A stretch of DNA of 64,000 nt from Prosapia bicincta (lineage: Eukaryota > Arthropoda > Insecta > Hemiptera > Cercopidae), in the NCBI GenBank assembly GCA_036971475.1, contig JBAIZL010000376.1, positions 8,707,501 through 8,771,500 on the forward strand, given 5' to 3'. Of the stretch, positions 40,319 through 54,700 are shown one piece after another. Under the pieces are notes generated by a model. That model was not told where the DNA came from and made no database searches. It saw only the letters and a program-made list of their open reading frames with translations. Both the position numbers and the translations under genes were made by a program. Numbering within the stretch: position 1 is the stretch's first letter; each line of letters begins with the position of its first letter.

Positions 40319-41679
40319 CACGAATTTTGTAAAAAAAGTATATTTTTTCAACATTTCAAAATGCCTAGCAACGCTTTCATGAATTTTGTAAAACAAATAT
40401 ATTTTTTCAACATTTCAAAATGCCTAGCAACGCTGTTATGAATAATGAGAAAAAATTTTATTTATTTAACATTTCAAAATGCCTAGCAACCCTTTCATGA
40501 ATTTTGTAAAACAAATATATTTTTTCGACATTTCAAAATGCCTAGCAACGCTTTCTCGACTTTTGTAAAAAAAGTATATTTTTTCGACATTTTAAAATGC
40601 ATAGCAACGCTTTCATGAATTTTGTGAAAAAAATATATTTTTTTAACATTTCAAAATGCCTAGCAACGCTTTCATGAATTTTGTGAAAAAATATATATTG
40701 TTATCAACATTTTAAAATGCCTAGCAACGCAGTTATGAATAATGTGAAAAGAATTTTATATTTTCAACATTTCATAATGCCTAGCAATGCTTTCAAGAAT
40801 TTTGTAAAAAAAATATATTTTGTCAACATTTCAAAATGCCTAGCAACGCTTTCACGAATTTTGTAAAAAAGTATATTTTTTCGACATTTCAAAATGCCTA
40901 GCAACGCTTTCATGAATTTTGTAAAAAAATATATTTTTCAACATTTTAAAATGCCTAGCAACGCTTTCATGAAATTTGTAAAAAAATATATTTTTGTAAC
41001 ATTTCAAAATGCCTAGCAACGCTTTCACGAATTTTGTAAAAAAAGTATATTTTTCAACATTTCAAAATGCCTAGCAACGCTTTCATGAATTTTGTAAAAA
41101 AAATATATTTTGTCAACATTTTAAAATGCCTAGCAACGCTTTCATGAATTTTGTAAAAAAAATATATTTTTTCAACATTTCAAAATGCCTAGCAACGCTG
41201 TTATGAATAATGTGAAAAAAATTTATTTTTTCAACATTTTATAATGCCTAACAACGCTTTCATGAATTTTGTAAAAAAAATATATTTTTTCAACATTTTA
41301 AACGCTGTTATGAATAATGTGAAAAAAATTTAAATTTTCTACATTTCATAATGCCTAGCAACACTGTTATGAGTTTTGTAAAAAAATATATTATTTCAAC
41401 ATTTTAAAATGCCTAGCAACGCTGTTATGAATAATGTGAAAAAAATTTAATTTTTCAACATTTCATAATGCCTAGCAACGCTTTCATGAATTTTGTAAAA
41501 AAAATATATTTTTTCAACATTTCAAAATGCCTAGCAACGCTTTCACGAATTTTGTAAAAAAAGTATATTCTTCCAACATTTCAAAATGCCTAGCAACGCT
41601 TTCATGAATTTTGTAAAAAAAATATATTTTTTTGACATTTTAAAATGCCTAGCAACGCTTTCATGAATTTTGTAAAAAA

Positions 41680-42350
41680 AATATATTTTATCAACATTTC
41701 AAAATGCCTAGCAACGCTGTTATGAATAATGGGAAAAAAATTTATTTACTTAACATTTCAAAATGCCTAGCAACGCTTTCATGAATTTTGTAAAAAAAAT
41801 ATATATTTTTTCAACATTTCAAAATGCCTAGCAACGCTTTCACGAATTTTGTAAAAAAAGTATATTTTTTCAACATTTCAAAATGAATAGCAACGCTTTC
41901 ATGAATTTTGTAAAAAAAATATATTTTTTTGACATTTTAAAATGCCTAGCAACGCTTTCATGAATTTTGTAAAAAAAATATATTTTTTCAACATTTCAAA
42001 ATGCCTAGCAACGCTGTTATGAATAATGGGAAAAAAATTTATTTACTTAACATTTCAAAATGCCTAGCAACGCTTTCATGAATTTTGTAAAAAAAATATA
42101 TATTTTTTCAACATTTCAAAATGCCTAGCAACGCTTTCACGAATTTTGTAAAAAAAGTATATTTTTTCAACATTTCAAAATGCCTAGCAACGCTTTCATG
42201 AATTTTGTAAAAAAAATATATTTTTTCGACATTTTAAAATGCCTAGCAACGCTTTCATGAATTTTGTAAAAAAAATATATTTTTCCAACATTTCAAAATG
42301 CCTAGCAACGCTGTTATAAATAATGAGAAAATTTTTTATTTATTTAACAT
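41680..42350 (+). repeat. Pentameric higher-order repeat, 297 bp period
   Basis: The sequence of unit classes GTTATG, TTTCATG, TTTCACG, TTTCATG, TTTCATG repeats. The marker ATAATGGGAAA or ATAATGAGAAA, with linker TTTATTTACTTAAC or TTTATTTATTTAAC, occurs at 41,731, 42,028 and 42,325, exactly 297 apart. A further copy at 42,562 is one unit shorter. Confidence 0.85.
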
Positions 42351-45300
42351 TTCAAAATGCCTAGCAACGCTTTCATGAATTTTGTAAAAAAAAATATATT
42401 TTTTCAACATTTCAAAATGCCTAGCAACGCTTTCACGAATTTTGTAAAAAAAGTATATTTTTTCAACATTTCAAAATGCCTAGCAACGCTTTCATGAATT
42501 TTGTAAACAAAATTAATTTTTTCAACATTTCAAAATGCCTAGCAATGCTGTTATGAATAATGAGAAAAAATTTTATTTATTTAACATTTCAAAATGCCTA
42601 GCAACGCTTTCATGAATTTTGTAAAAAAAAATATATTTTTTTAACATTTCAAAATGCCTAGCATCGCTTTCACGAATTTTGTAAAAAAAAGTATATTTTT
42701 TCAACATTTCAAAATGCCTAGCAACGCTCTCATGAATTTTGTAAACAAAATTAATTTTTTCAACATTTCAAAATGCCTAGCAACGCTTTCATGAATTTTG
42801 TTAACAAAATATATTTTTTCAATATTTAAAAATGCTGTTATGAATAATGTGAAAAAAATTTATTGATTCAACTTTTCATAATGCCTAGCAACGCTTTCAA
42901 AAAAGTTGTAAAAAAAATATATTTTTTCAACATTTTAAAATGCCTAGCAATGCTTTCTTGAATTTTGTAAAAAAAATATATTTTTTCAATATTTCAAAAT
43001 GCCAAGCAACGCTTTCATGAATTTTGTGAAACAAATATATTTTTTCAACATTTCAAAATGCCTAGCAACGCTGTTATGAGTTTTGTAAAAAAATATATTA
43101 TTTCAACATTTTAAAATGCCTAGCAACGCTTGCAATAATTGTGTGAAAAAAATATATTTTTCAACATTTCATAATGCCTAGCAACGCTTTCAAGAATTTT
43201 GTAAAAAAAATATATTTTTTCAAAATTTTAAAATGCATGGCAACGCTTTCATAAATCTTGTGAAAAAATATATTTATGTCAACATTTTAAAATGCCTAGC
43301 AACGCTTTCATGAATTTTGTAAAAAAAATATATTTTTTCAACATTTCAAAATGCCTAGCGACGCTTTCACGAATTAGGTAAAAAAAGTATATTTTTACAA
43401 CATTTCAAAATGCCTAGCAACGCTTTCATGAATTTTGTAAAAAAAATATATTTTTTTGACATTTTAAAATGCCTAGCAACGCTTTCATGAATTTTGTAAA
43501 AAAAATATATTTTTTCAACATTTCAAAATGCCTAGCAACGCTGTTATGAATAATGAGAAAAAAATTTATTTACTTAACATTTCAAAATGCCTAGCAACGC
43601 TTTAATGAATTTTGTAAAAAAAAATATATTTTTTCAACATTTCAAAATGCCTAGCAACGCTTTCACGAATTTTGTAAAAAAAGTATATTTTTTCAACATT
43701 TCAAAATGCCTAGCAACGCTTTCATGAATTTTGTAAAAAAAATATATTTTTTCAACATTTCAAAATGCCTAGCAACGCTGTTATGAATAATGAGAAAAAA
43801 TTTTATTTATTTAACATTTCAAAATGCCTAGCAACCCTTTCATGAATTTTGTAAAACAAATATATTTTTTCAACATTTCAAAATGCCTAAGAACGCTTTC
43901 ATGAATTTTGTAAGAAAAAATAAATTTTTTTAACATTTTAAAATGCCTAGCAACGCTTTCATGAAATTTGTAAAAAAAATTTATTTTTCAGCATTTCAAA
44001 ATGCCTAGCAACGCTTTCATGAATTTTGTGAAAAAATATATTGTTATCAACATTTTAAAATGCCTAGCAACGCAGTTATGAATAATGTGAAAAGAATTTT
44101 ATATTTTCAACATTTCATAATGCCTAGCAACGCTTTCAAGAATTTTGTAAAAAAAATATATTTTTTCAACATTTTAAAATGCCTAGCAACGCTTTCATGA
44201 ATTTTGTGAAAAAAATATATTTTTTCAACATTTCAAAATGCCTAGCAACGCTTTCATGAATTTTGTGAAAAAATATATTGTTTCAACATTTTAAAATGCC
44301 TAGCAACGCAGTTATGAATATTGTGAAAAAAATTTTATATTTTCAACATTTCATAATGCCTAGCAACGCTTTCAAGAATTTTGTAAAAAAAATATATTTT
44401 TTTAACATTTTAAAATGCCTAGAAACGTTTTCATGAATTTTGTAAAAAAAATATATTTTTCAACATTTTAAAATGCATAACAACGCCTTCATGAATTTTG
44501 TGAAAAAAAAATATTTTTTCAACATTTCAAAATGCCTAACAACGCTTTCATGAGTTTTGTAAAAAAAATATATTTTTTCAACATTTTAAAATGCCTAGCA
44601 ACGCTTTCATGAATTTTGTAAAAAAATATATTTTTCAACATTTTAAAATGCCTAGCAACGCTTTCATGAAATTTGTAAAAAAATATATTTTTGTAACATT
44701 TCAAAATGCCTAGGACGCTTTCATGAATTTTGTAAACAAAATATATTTTTTCAACATTTCAAAATGCCTAGCAACGCTTTCACGAATTTTGTAAAAAAAG
44801 TATATTTTTCAGCATTTCAAAATGCCTAGCAACGCTTTCATGAATTTTGTAAAAAAAATATATTTTGTCAACATTTTAAAATGCCTAGCAACGCTTTCAT
44901 GAATTTTGTAAAAAAAATATATTTTTTCAACATTTCAAAATGCCTAGCAACGCTGTTATGAATAATGTGAAAAAAATTTATTTTTTCAACATTTTATAAT
45001 GCCTAGCAACGCTTTCATGAATTTTGTAAAAAAAATATATTTTTTCAACATTTTAAAATGCCTAGCAACGCTGTTATGAATAATGTGAAAAAAATTTAAT
45101 TTTTCAACATTTCATAATGCCTCGCAACACTGTTATGAGTTTTGTAATAAAATATATTATTTCAACATTTTAAAATGCCTAGCAACGCTGTTATGGATAA
45201 TGTGAAAAATATTTAATTTTTCAACATTTCATAATGCCTAGCAACGCTTTCAAGAATTTTGTAAAAAAAAAATATTTTTTTAACATTTCAAAATGCCTAG

Positions 45301-48300
45301 CAACGCTTTCATGAATTTTGTAAAAAAAATATATTTTTTCGACATTTTAAAATGCCTAGCAACGCTTTCATGAATTTTGTAAAAAAAATATATTTTTCCA
45401 ACATTTCAAAATGCCTAGCAACGCTGTTATGAATAATGAGAAAAAATTTTATTTATTTAACATTTCAAAATGCCTAGCAACGCTTTCATGAATTTTGTAA
45501 AAAAAAATATATTTTTTCAACATTTCAAAATGCCTAGCAACGCTTTCACGAATTTTGTAAAAAAAGTATATTTTTTCAACATTTCAAAATGCCTAGCAAC
45601 GCTTTCATGAATTTTGTAAACAAAATTAATTTTTTCAACATTTCAAAATGCCTAGCAACGCTGTTATGAATAATGAGAAAAAATTTAATTTATTTAACAT
45701 TTCAAAATGCCTAGCAACGCTTTCATGAATTTTGTAAAAAAAGTATATTTTTTCAACATTTCAAAATGCCTAGCAACGCTTTCATGAATTTTGTAAACAA
45801 AATTAATTTTTTCAACATTTCAAAATGCCTAGCAACGCTTTCATGAATTTTGTTAACAAAATATATTTTTTCAATATTTAAAAATGCTGTTATGAATAAT
45901 GTGAAAAAAATTTATTTATTCAATTTTCATAATTCCTAGCAACGCTTTCAAAAAAGTTGTAAAAAAAATATATTTTTTCAACATTTTAAAATGCCTAGCA
46001 ATGCTTTCTTGAATTTTGTAAAAAAAATATATTTTTTCAACATTTCATAATGCCTATCAACGCTTTCAAGAATTTTGTAAAAAAAATATATTTTTTCAAA
46101 ATTTTAAAATGCCTAGCAACGCTTTCATGAATTTTGTGAAAAAAAATATTGTTTCAACATTTCAAAATGCCTAGCAACGCAGTTATGAATAATGTGAAAA
46201 AAATTTATTTTTTCAAGATTTCATAATGCCTAGCAACGCTTTCTTGAATTTTGTAAAAAAAATATATTTTTTCAACATTTTAAAATGCCTAGCAACGCTT
46301 TCATGAATTTTGTAAAAAAAATATATTTTTTCAACATTTTAAAATGCATTGCAACGCCTTCATGAATTTTGTGAAAAGATTATATTTATTCAACATTTCA
46401 AAATGCCTAACAACGCTTTCATGAATTTTGTGAAAAAAATATATTTTTTCAACATTTCAAAATGCCTAGCAGCGGTGTTATGAATAATGTGAAAAAAATT
46501 TATTTTTTCAACATTTCGAAATGCCTAGCAACGCTTTCATGAACTTTTTAAAAAAAAATATATTTTTTCAACATTTTAAAATGCATAGCAACGCCTTCAT
46601 GAATTTTGTGAAAAAAATATATTTTTTCAACATTTCTTAAAGCCTAGCAACGCTTTCATGAATTTTGTAAAAAAAATTTATTTTTTCAACATTTCATAAT
46701 GCCTAGCAACGCTTTCAAGAATTTTGTAAAAAAAATATATTTTTTCAACATTTCAAAATGCCTAGCAACGCTTTCATGAATTTTGTAAAAAAATATATTT
46801 TTCATCATTTTAAAATGCCTAGCAACGCTTTCATGAAATTTGTAAAAAAATATATTTTTGTAACATTTCAAAATGCCTAGCAACGCTTTCATGAATTTTG
46901 TAAACAAAATATATTTTTTCAACATTTCAAAATGCCTAGCAACGCTTTCACGAATTTTGTAAAAAAAGTATATTTTTCAACATTTCAAAATGCCTAGCAA
47001 CGCTTTCATGAATTTTGTAAAAAAAATATATTTTTTCAACATTTTAAAATGCCTAGCAACGCTTTCAAGAATTTTGTAAAAAAAAAGTATTTTTTTCAAC
47101 ATTTCAAAATGCATAGCAACGCTTTCATGAAATTTCTAAAAAAAAATATATATTTTTTTAACTTTTCAAAATGCCTAACAACGCTTCAATGAATTTTGTA
47201 AAAAAAATATATTTTTTTAACATTTCAAAATGCCTAGCAACGCTTTCACGAATTTTGTAAAAAAAAGTATATTTTTTCAACATTTCAAAATGCCTAGCAA
47301 CGCTTTCATGAATTTTGTAAAAAAAATTAATTTTCTCAACATTTCTAAATGCCTAGCAACGCTTTCATGAATTTTGTAAAAAAAATATATTTTTTCAACA
47401 TTTCAAAATGCCTAGCAACGCTGTAATGAATAATGTGAAAAAAATTTATTTTTTCAACATTTCATAATACCTAGCAACGCTTTCATGAAATTTGTAGAAA
47501 AAAATATATTTTTTCAACATTTTAAAATGCCTAGCAGTGCTTTCTTGAATTTTGTAAAAATAATATATTTGTTCAACATTTCAAAATGCCTAGCAACGCT
47601 TTCATGAAATTTCTAAAAAAAATATATATTTTTTGAACTTTTCAAAATGCCTAGCAACGCTTTCATGAAATTTTGTAAAAAAAATATATTTTTTTTAAAA
47701 CATTTCAAAATGCCTAACAACGCTTTTACGAATTTTTGTAAAAAAAGTATATTTTTTCAACATTTTAAAATGCCTAGCAACGCTTTCATGAATTTTGTAA
47801 ATAAAATATATTTTTTTCAACATTTTTAAATGCACAGCAACGCTTTCATGAATTTTGTGAAAAAAATATATTTTTTCAACATTTCAAAATGCCTAGCAAC
47901 GTTGTTATGAATAATGTGAAAACAATTTATTTTTTTAACATTTCATAATGCCTAGCAACGCTTTCAAGAATTTTGTAATAAAAATATATTTTTTCAACAT
48001 TTTAAAATGCCTAGCAACGCTTGCAATAATTGTGTGAAAAAAATTTATTTTTTCAACATTTCAAAATTCCTAGCACCGCTGTTATGAATAATGTGAAAAA
48101 AAATTATTTTTTCAACATTTTAAAATGCCTACCATCGCTGTTATGAATATTGTGAAAAAAATTACTTTGTCAACATTTGATATTGACTAGCAAAGCTTTT
48201 TCGAAATTTGTAAAAAAAATATATTTTTTCAACTTTTTAAAATGCCTAGCAACGCTTTCACGAATTTTGTAAAAACATGTATATTTTTTCAACATTTCAA

Positions 48301-48839
48301 AATGCCTAGCAACGCTTTCACGAATTTTGTAAAAAAAAGTATATTTCTTCACATTTCAAAATGCCTAGCAACGCTTTCATGAATTTTGTAAAAAAAATAT
48401 ATTTTTTCAACATTTCAAAATGCCTAGCAACGCTTTCATGAATTTTGTGAAAAAAATATATTTTTTTCAACATTTCAAAATGCCTAGCAACGCTGTTATG
48501 AATAATGTGAAAAAAATTTATTTTTTCAACATTTTAAAATGCCTAGCAATGCTGTTATGAATAATGTGAAAAAAAAAATATTTTTTCAACATTTTAAAAT
48601 GCCTAGCAACGCTGTTATGTATAATGTAAAAAAATTTATTTTGTCAACATTTTAAAATGCCTAGCAACGCTTTCAATAATTGTGTGAAAAAAATATATTT
48701 TCTCAACATTTCAAAATGCCTAGCAACGCTGTTATGAATAATGTGAAAAAAATTTATTTTTTCAACATTTTAAAATGCCTAGCAACGCTGTTATGAATAA
48801 TGTGAAAAAAAAATTATTTTTTCAACATTTTAAAATTTG

Positions 48840-51800
48840 AAATGCTGTTATGTATAATGTAAAAAAATTTATTTTGTCAACATTTTAAAATGCCTAGCAA
48901 CGCTTTCAATAATTGTGTGAAAAAAATATATTTTCTCAACATTTCAAAATGCCTATCAACGATTTCATGAATTTTGTAAAAAAAATAAATTTTTTTTAAC
49001 ATGCCTAGCAACGCTTTCATGAATTTTGTGCAAACAAAATATTTTTTCAACATTTCAAAATGCCTAGCAACGCTGTTATGAATAATTATTTAAAAAAATT
49101 ATTTTTTAAACATTTCATATAGCCTAGCAACGCTTTCATGAATTTTGTAAAAAAATATATTTTTTCAACATTTTAAAATGCCTAGCAACGCTTGCAATAA
49201 TTGTGTGAAAAAAATATATTTTTTAAAAATTTCAAAATGTCTATCAACGCTTTCATGAATTTTGTAAAAAAATATATTTTTTCAACATTTGAAAATGCCT
49301 AGCAACGCTTTCTCGAATTTTGTAAAAAAAGTATTTTTTTCAACCTTTTAATATGCCTAGCAACGCTGTTATGAATATTGTAAAAAAAATTAATTTTTTT
49401 TCATTTCAAAATGCTTAGCAACGTTGTTATGAATAATGTGAAAAAAATTTATTTTTTCAACATTACATATAGCCTAGCAACGCTTTCATGAATTTTGTAA
49501 AGAAAATATATTTTTTCAACATTTCAAAATGCCTAGCAACGCTTTCATGAATTTTGTACAAAACCATATTTTTTCAACATTATAAAATGCCTAGCAACGC
49601 TTTCATGAATTTTGTAAAAATTAAATTTTTTCAACATTTCAAAATGCCTATTTTTACGAATTTTGTAAAAAAACTATATTTTTTCAACATTTTAAAATGC
49701 CTAGCAACGCTGTTATGAATAATGTAAAAAAAAATAATTTTGTCAACATTTTAAAATGCCTAGCAACGCTTTCAATAATTGTGTGAAAAAAATATATTTT
49801 TTCAACATTTCAAAATGAATATCAACGCTTTCATGATTTTTGTAAAAAAAATATATTTTTTTCATTATTTCAAAATGCATATCAAAGCTTTCGTGAAATT
49901 TGTAAAAAAATATATATTTTTTCAACATTTCAAAATGCCTAGCAACGCTTTCATGAATTTTGTGAAAATAAAATATTTTTTCAACATTTCAAAATGCCTA
50001 TCAACGCTTTCATGAATTTTGTAAAAAAAATATATTTTTTTCAACATTTCAAAATGCATAGCAACGCTTTCATGAATTTTATAAAAAAAATATATTTTTT
50101 AAACATTTCAAAATGCCTAGCAACGCTTTCATGAATTTTGTGAAAATAAATAATTTTTTCAACATTTCAAAATGCCTAGCAACGCTGTTATGAATAATTA
50201 TAAAAAAAATTTATTTTTTCAACATTTTATATAACCTAGCAACGCTTTCATGAATTTTGTAAAAAAATATATTTTTTCAACATTTCAAATTGCCTAGCAA
50301 CGCTGTTATGAATAATGTGAAAAAAAAATTATTTTCCAACATTTTAAAATGCCTAGCAACGCTGTTATGAAGAATGTAAAAAGAATTTATTTTGTGAACA
50401 TTTCATATTGCCTAGCAACGCTTTTTCGAAATTTGTAAAAAAAATATATTTTTTCAACATTTTAAAATGCCTAGCAACGCTTTCAAGAATTTTGTAAAAA
50501 AAATATATTTTTTTCAACATTTCAAAATGCATAGCAACGCTTTCATGAATTTTATAAAAAAAATATATTTTTTCAACATTTCAAAATGCCTATCAACGCT
50601 TTCATGAATTTTGTAAAAAAAATATATTGTTTTCAACATTTCAAAATGCCTAGCAACGCTTTCACGAATTTTGTAAAAAAAGTATATTTTTTCAACATTT
50701 CAAAATGCCTAGCAACGCAGTTATGAATAATGTGAAAAAATTTATTTTTCAACATTACATATAGCCTAGCAACGCTTTCATGAATTTTCTAAAAAAAATA
50801 TATTTTTTCAACATTTCAAAATGCCTAGCAACGCTATTATGAATAATGTGAAAAAAAATTTATTTTTTCAACATTTCATAATGCCTAGCAACGCTTTCAA
50901 GAATTTAAAAAAAAAAATACATTTTTTCAACATTTTAAAATGCCTAGCAACGCTTTCATGAAATTTGTAAAAAAAATATATTTTTTCAACATTTTTAAAT
51001 GCATAGCAACGCTTTCATGAATTTTGTGAAAAAAATATATTTTTTCAACATTTCAAAATGCCTAGCAACGCTTTCATGAATTTTGTGAAAAAAATATATT
51101 TTTTTCAACATTTCAAAATGCCTAGCAACGCTGTTATGAATAATGTGAAAAAATTTTATTTTTTCAACATTTTAAAATGCCTAGCAACGCTGTTATGAAT
51201 AATGTGAAAAAAAAATTATTTTTTCAACATTTTAAAATGCCTAGCAACGCTGTTATGTATAATGTAAAAAAATTTATTTTGTCAACATTTTAAAATGCCT
51301 AGCAACGCTTTCAATAATTGTGTGAAAAAAATATATTTTCTCAACATTTCAAAGTGCCTATCAACGATTTCATGAATTTTGTAAAAAAAATAAATTTTTT
51401 TCAACATTTCAACATGCCTAGCAACGCTTTCATGAATTTTGTGAAAACAAAATATTTTTTCAACATTTCAAAGTGCCTAGCAACGCTGTTATGAATAATT
51501 ATTAAAAAAAATTAATTTTTAAACATTTCATATAGCCTAGCAACGCTTTCATGAATTTTGTAAAAAAATATATTTTTTCAACATTTTAAAATGCCTAGCA
51601 ACGCTTGCAATAATTGTGTGAATAAAATATATTTTTTCAAAATTTCAAAATGTCTATCAAGGCTTTCATGAATTTTGTAAAAAAATATATTTTTTCAACA
51701 TTTGAAAATGCCTAGCAACGCTTTCTCGAATTTTGTAAAAAAAGTATTTTTTTTCAACATTTTAATATGCCTAGCAACGCCGTTATGAATATTGTAAAAA

Positions 51801-54700
51801 AAATTAATTTTTTTTCATTTCAAAATGCTTAGCAACGTTGTTATGAATAGTGTGAAAAAAATTTATTTTTTCAACATTACATATAGCCTAGCAACGCTTT
51901 CATGAATTTTGTAAAGAAAATATATTTTTTCAACATTTCAAAATGCCTAGCAACGCTTGCATGAATTTTGTACAAAACTATATTTTTCAACATTATAAAA
52001 TGCCTAGCAACGCTTTCATAAATTTTGTATAAATTATATTTTTTCAACATTTCAAAATGCCTATCAACTCTTTCATGAATTTTGTAAAAAAAATATAATT
52101 TTTCAACATTTCAAAATGCCTATTTTTACGAATTTTGTAAAAAAACTACATTTTTTCAACATTTTAAAATGCCTAGCAACGCTGTTATGAATAATGTAAA
52201 AAAAATTAATTTTGTCAACATTTTAAAATGCCTAGCAACGCTTTAAATAATTGTGTGAGAAAAATATATTTTTTCAACATTTAAAAATGCCTATCAACGC
52301 TTTCATTAATTTTGTAAAAAAAATATATTTTTTTCAATATTTCAAAATGCATAGCAACGCTTTCGTGAAATTTGTAAAAAAATATATATTTTTTCAACAT
52401 TTCAAAATGCCTAGCAACGCTTTCATGAATTTTGTGAAAATAAAATATTTTTTCAACATTTCAAAATGCCTATCAACGCTTTCATGAATTTTGTAAAAAA
52501 AATATATTTTTTTCAACATTTCAAAATGCATAGCAACGCTTTCATGAATTTTATAAAAAAAATATATTTTTTCAACATTTCAAAATGCCTAGCAACGCTT
52601 TCATGAATTTTGTGAAAAAATATATATTTTTTCAACATTTCATATAGCCTAGCAACGCTTTCATGAATTTTGTAAAAAAATATATTTTTTCAACATTTCA
52701 AATTGCCTAGCAACGCTGTTATGAATAATGTGAAAAAAAAAATATTTTTCCAACATTTTAAAATGCCTAGCAACGCTGTTATGAAGAATGTAAAAAGAAT
52801 TTATTTTGTGAACATTTCATATTGCCTAGCAACGCTTTTTCGAAATTTGTAAAAAAAATATATTTTTTCAAAATTTAAAATGCCTAGCAACGCTTTCAAG
52901 AATTTTGTAAAAAAATATATTTTTTTCAACATTTCAAAATGCATAGCAACGCTTTCATGAATTTTATAAAAAAAATATATTTTTTCAACATTTCAAAATG
53001 CCTATCAACGCTTTCATGAATTTTGTAAAAAAATATATTTTTTTTAACATTTCAAAATGCCTAGCAACGCTTTCACGAATTTTGTAAAAAAAGTATATTT
53101 TTTCAACATTTCAAAATGCCTAGCAACGCAGTTATGAATATTGTGAAAAAAATTTATTTTTTCAACATTTCAAAATGCTTAGCAACGGTGTTATGAATAA
53201 TGTGAAAAAATTTATTTTTTCAACATTACATATAGCCTAGCAACGCTTTCATGAATTTTCTAAAAAAAAATATATGTTTTCAACATTTCAAAATGCCTAG
53301 CAACGCTATTATGAATAATGTGAAAAAAATTTATTTTTTCAACATTTCATAATGCCTAGCAACGCTTTCAAGAATTTTTAAAAAAAATACATTTTTTCAA
53401 CATTTTAAAATGCCTAGCAAGGCTTTCATGAATTTTGTGAAAAAAATATATTTTTACAACATTTCAAAACGCCTAGCAACGCTTTCAAGAATTTTGTAAA
53501 ACAAATATATTTTTTCAACATTTTAAAATGCCTAGAAACGCTGTAATGAATAATGAGAAAAAAAATTATTTTTTCAACATTTTAAAATGCCTAGCAACGC
53601 TGTTATGAATAATGTAAAAAAATTTATTTTGTCAACATTTTAAAATGCCTAGCAACGCTGTCAATAATTGTGTGAAAAAAATATATTTTCTCAACATTTC
53701 AAAATGCCTATCAACGATTTCATGAATTTTGTAAAAAAAATATATTTTTTTCAACATTTCAACATGCCTAGCAACGCTTTCGTGAATTTTGTAAAAAAAT
53801 TATATTTTTTCAACATTTCAAAATGCCTAGCAACGCTTTCATGAATTTTGTGAAAATAAAATATTTTTTCAACATTTCAAAAGGCCTAGCAACGCTGTTA
53901 TGATTAATTATTAAAAAAAATTATTTTTTCAACATTTCATATAGCCTAGCAACGCTTTCATGAATTTTGTAAAAAAATATATTTTTTCAACATTTGAAAA
54001 TGCCTAGCAACGCTTTCTCGAATTTTGTAAAAAAATATTTTTTTTCAACATTTTAATATGCCTAGCAACGCCGTTATGAATATTGTAAAAAAAATTAATT
54101 TTTTGTCATTTCAAAATGCTTAGCAACGTTGTTATGAATAATGTGAAAAAAATTTATTTTTTTCAACATTACATATAGCCTAGCAACGCTTTCATCAATT
54201 TTGTAAAGAAAATATATGTTTTCAACATTTCAAAATGCCTAGCAACGCTTTAATGAATTTTGTACAAAACTATATTTTTTCAACATTTTAAAATGCCTAA
54301 CAACGTTGTTATGAATAATGTAAAAATAATTTATTTGGTCAACATTTTAAAATGCCTAGCAACGCTTTCAATAATTGTGTGAAAAAAATATATTTTTTCA
54401 ACATGTCAAAATGACTATCAACGCTTTCATGAATTTTGTAAAAAAAATATATTTTTTTCAACATTTCAAAATGCCTAGCAACGCTTTCAGGAATTTTGTG
54501 AAAATAAAATATTTTTTCAACATTTCATATAGCCTAGCAACGCTTTCATGAATTTTGTAAAAATATATTTATTCATCATTTTAAAATGTCTAGCAACGCT
54601 TGCAATAATTGTGTGAAAAAAATATATTTTTTCAACCTTTCCAAAAGCCTATCAACGCTTTCATGAATTTTTTTAAAAAAATATATTTTTTTCAACATTT
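48840..54700 (+). repeat. About 2.4 kb higher-order repeat, two full copies and part of a third
   Basis: Rare variants recur in the same order. AATGCTTAGCAACGTTG is at 49,411, 51,825 and 54,116 (spacings 2,414 and 2,291). GAAGAATGTAAAAAG is at 50,369 and 52,783 (2,414). GTTATGTATAATG is at 48,847 and 51,251, followed by the GTTATGAATAATGTAAAA counterpart at about 53,600. Insertions or losses of single units account for local offset changes of about 58 bases. Confidence 0.85.
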
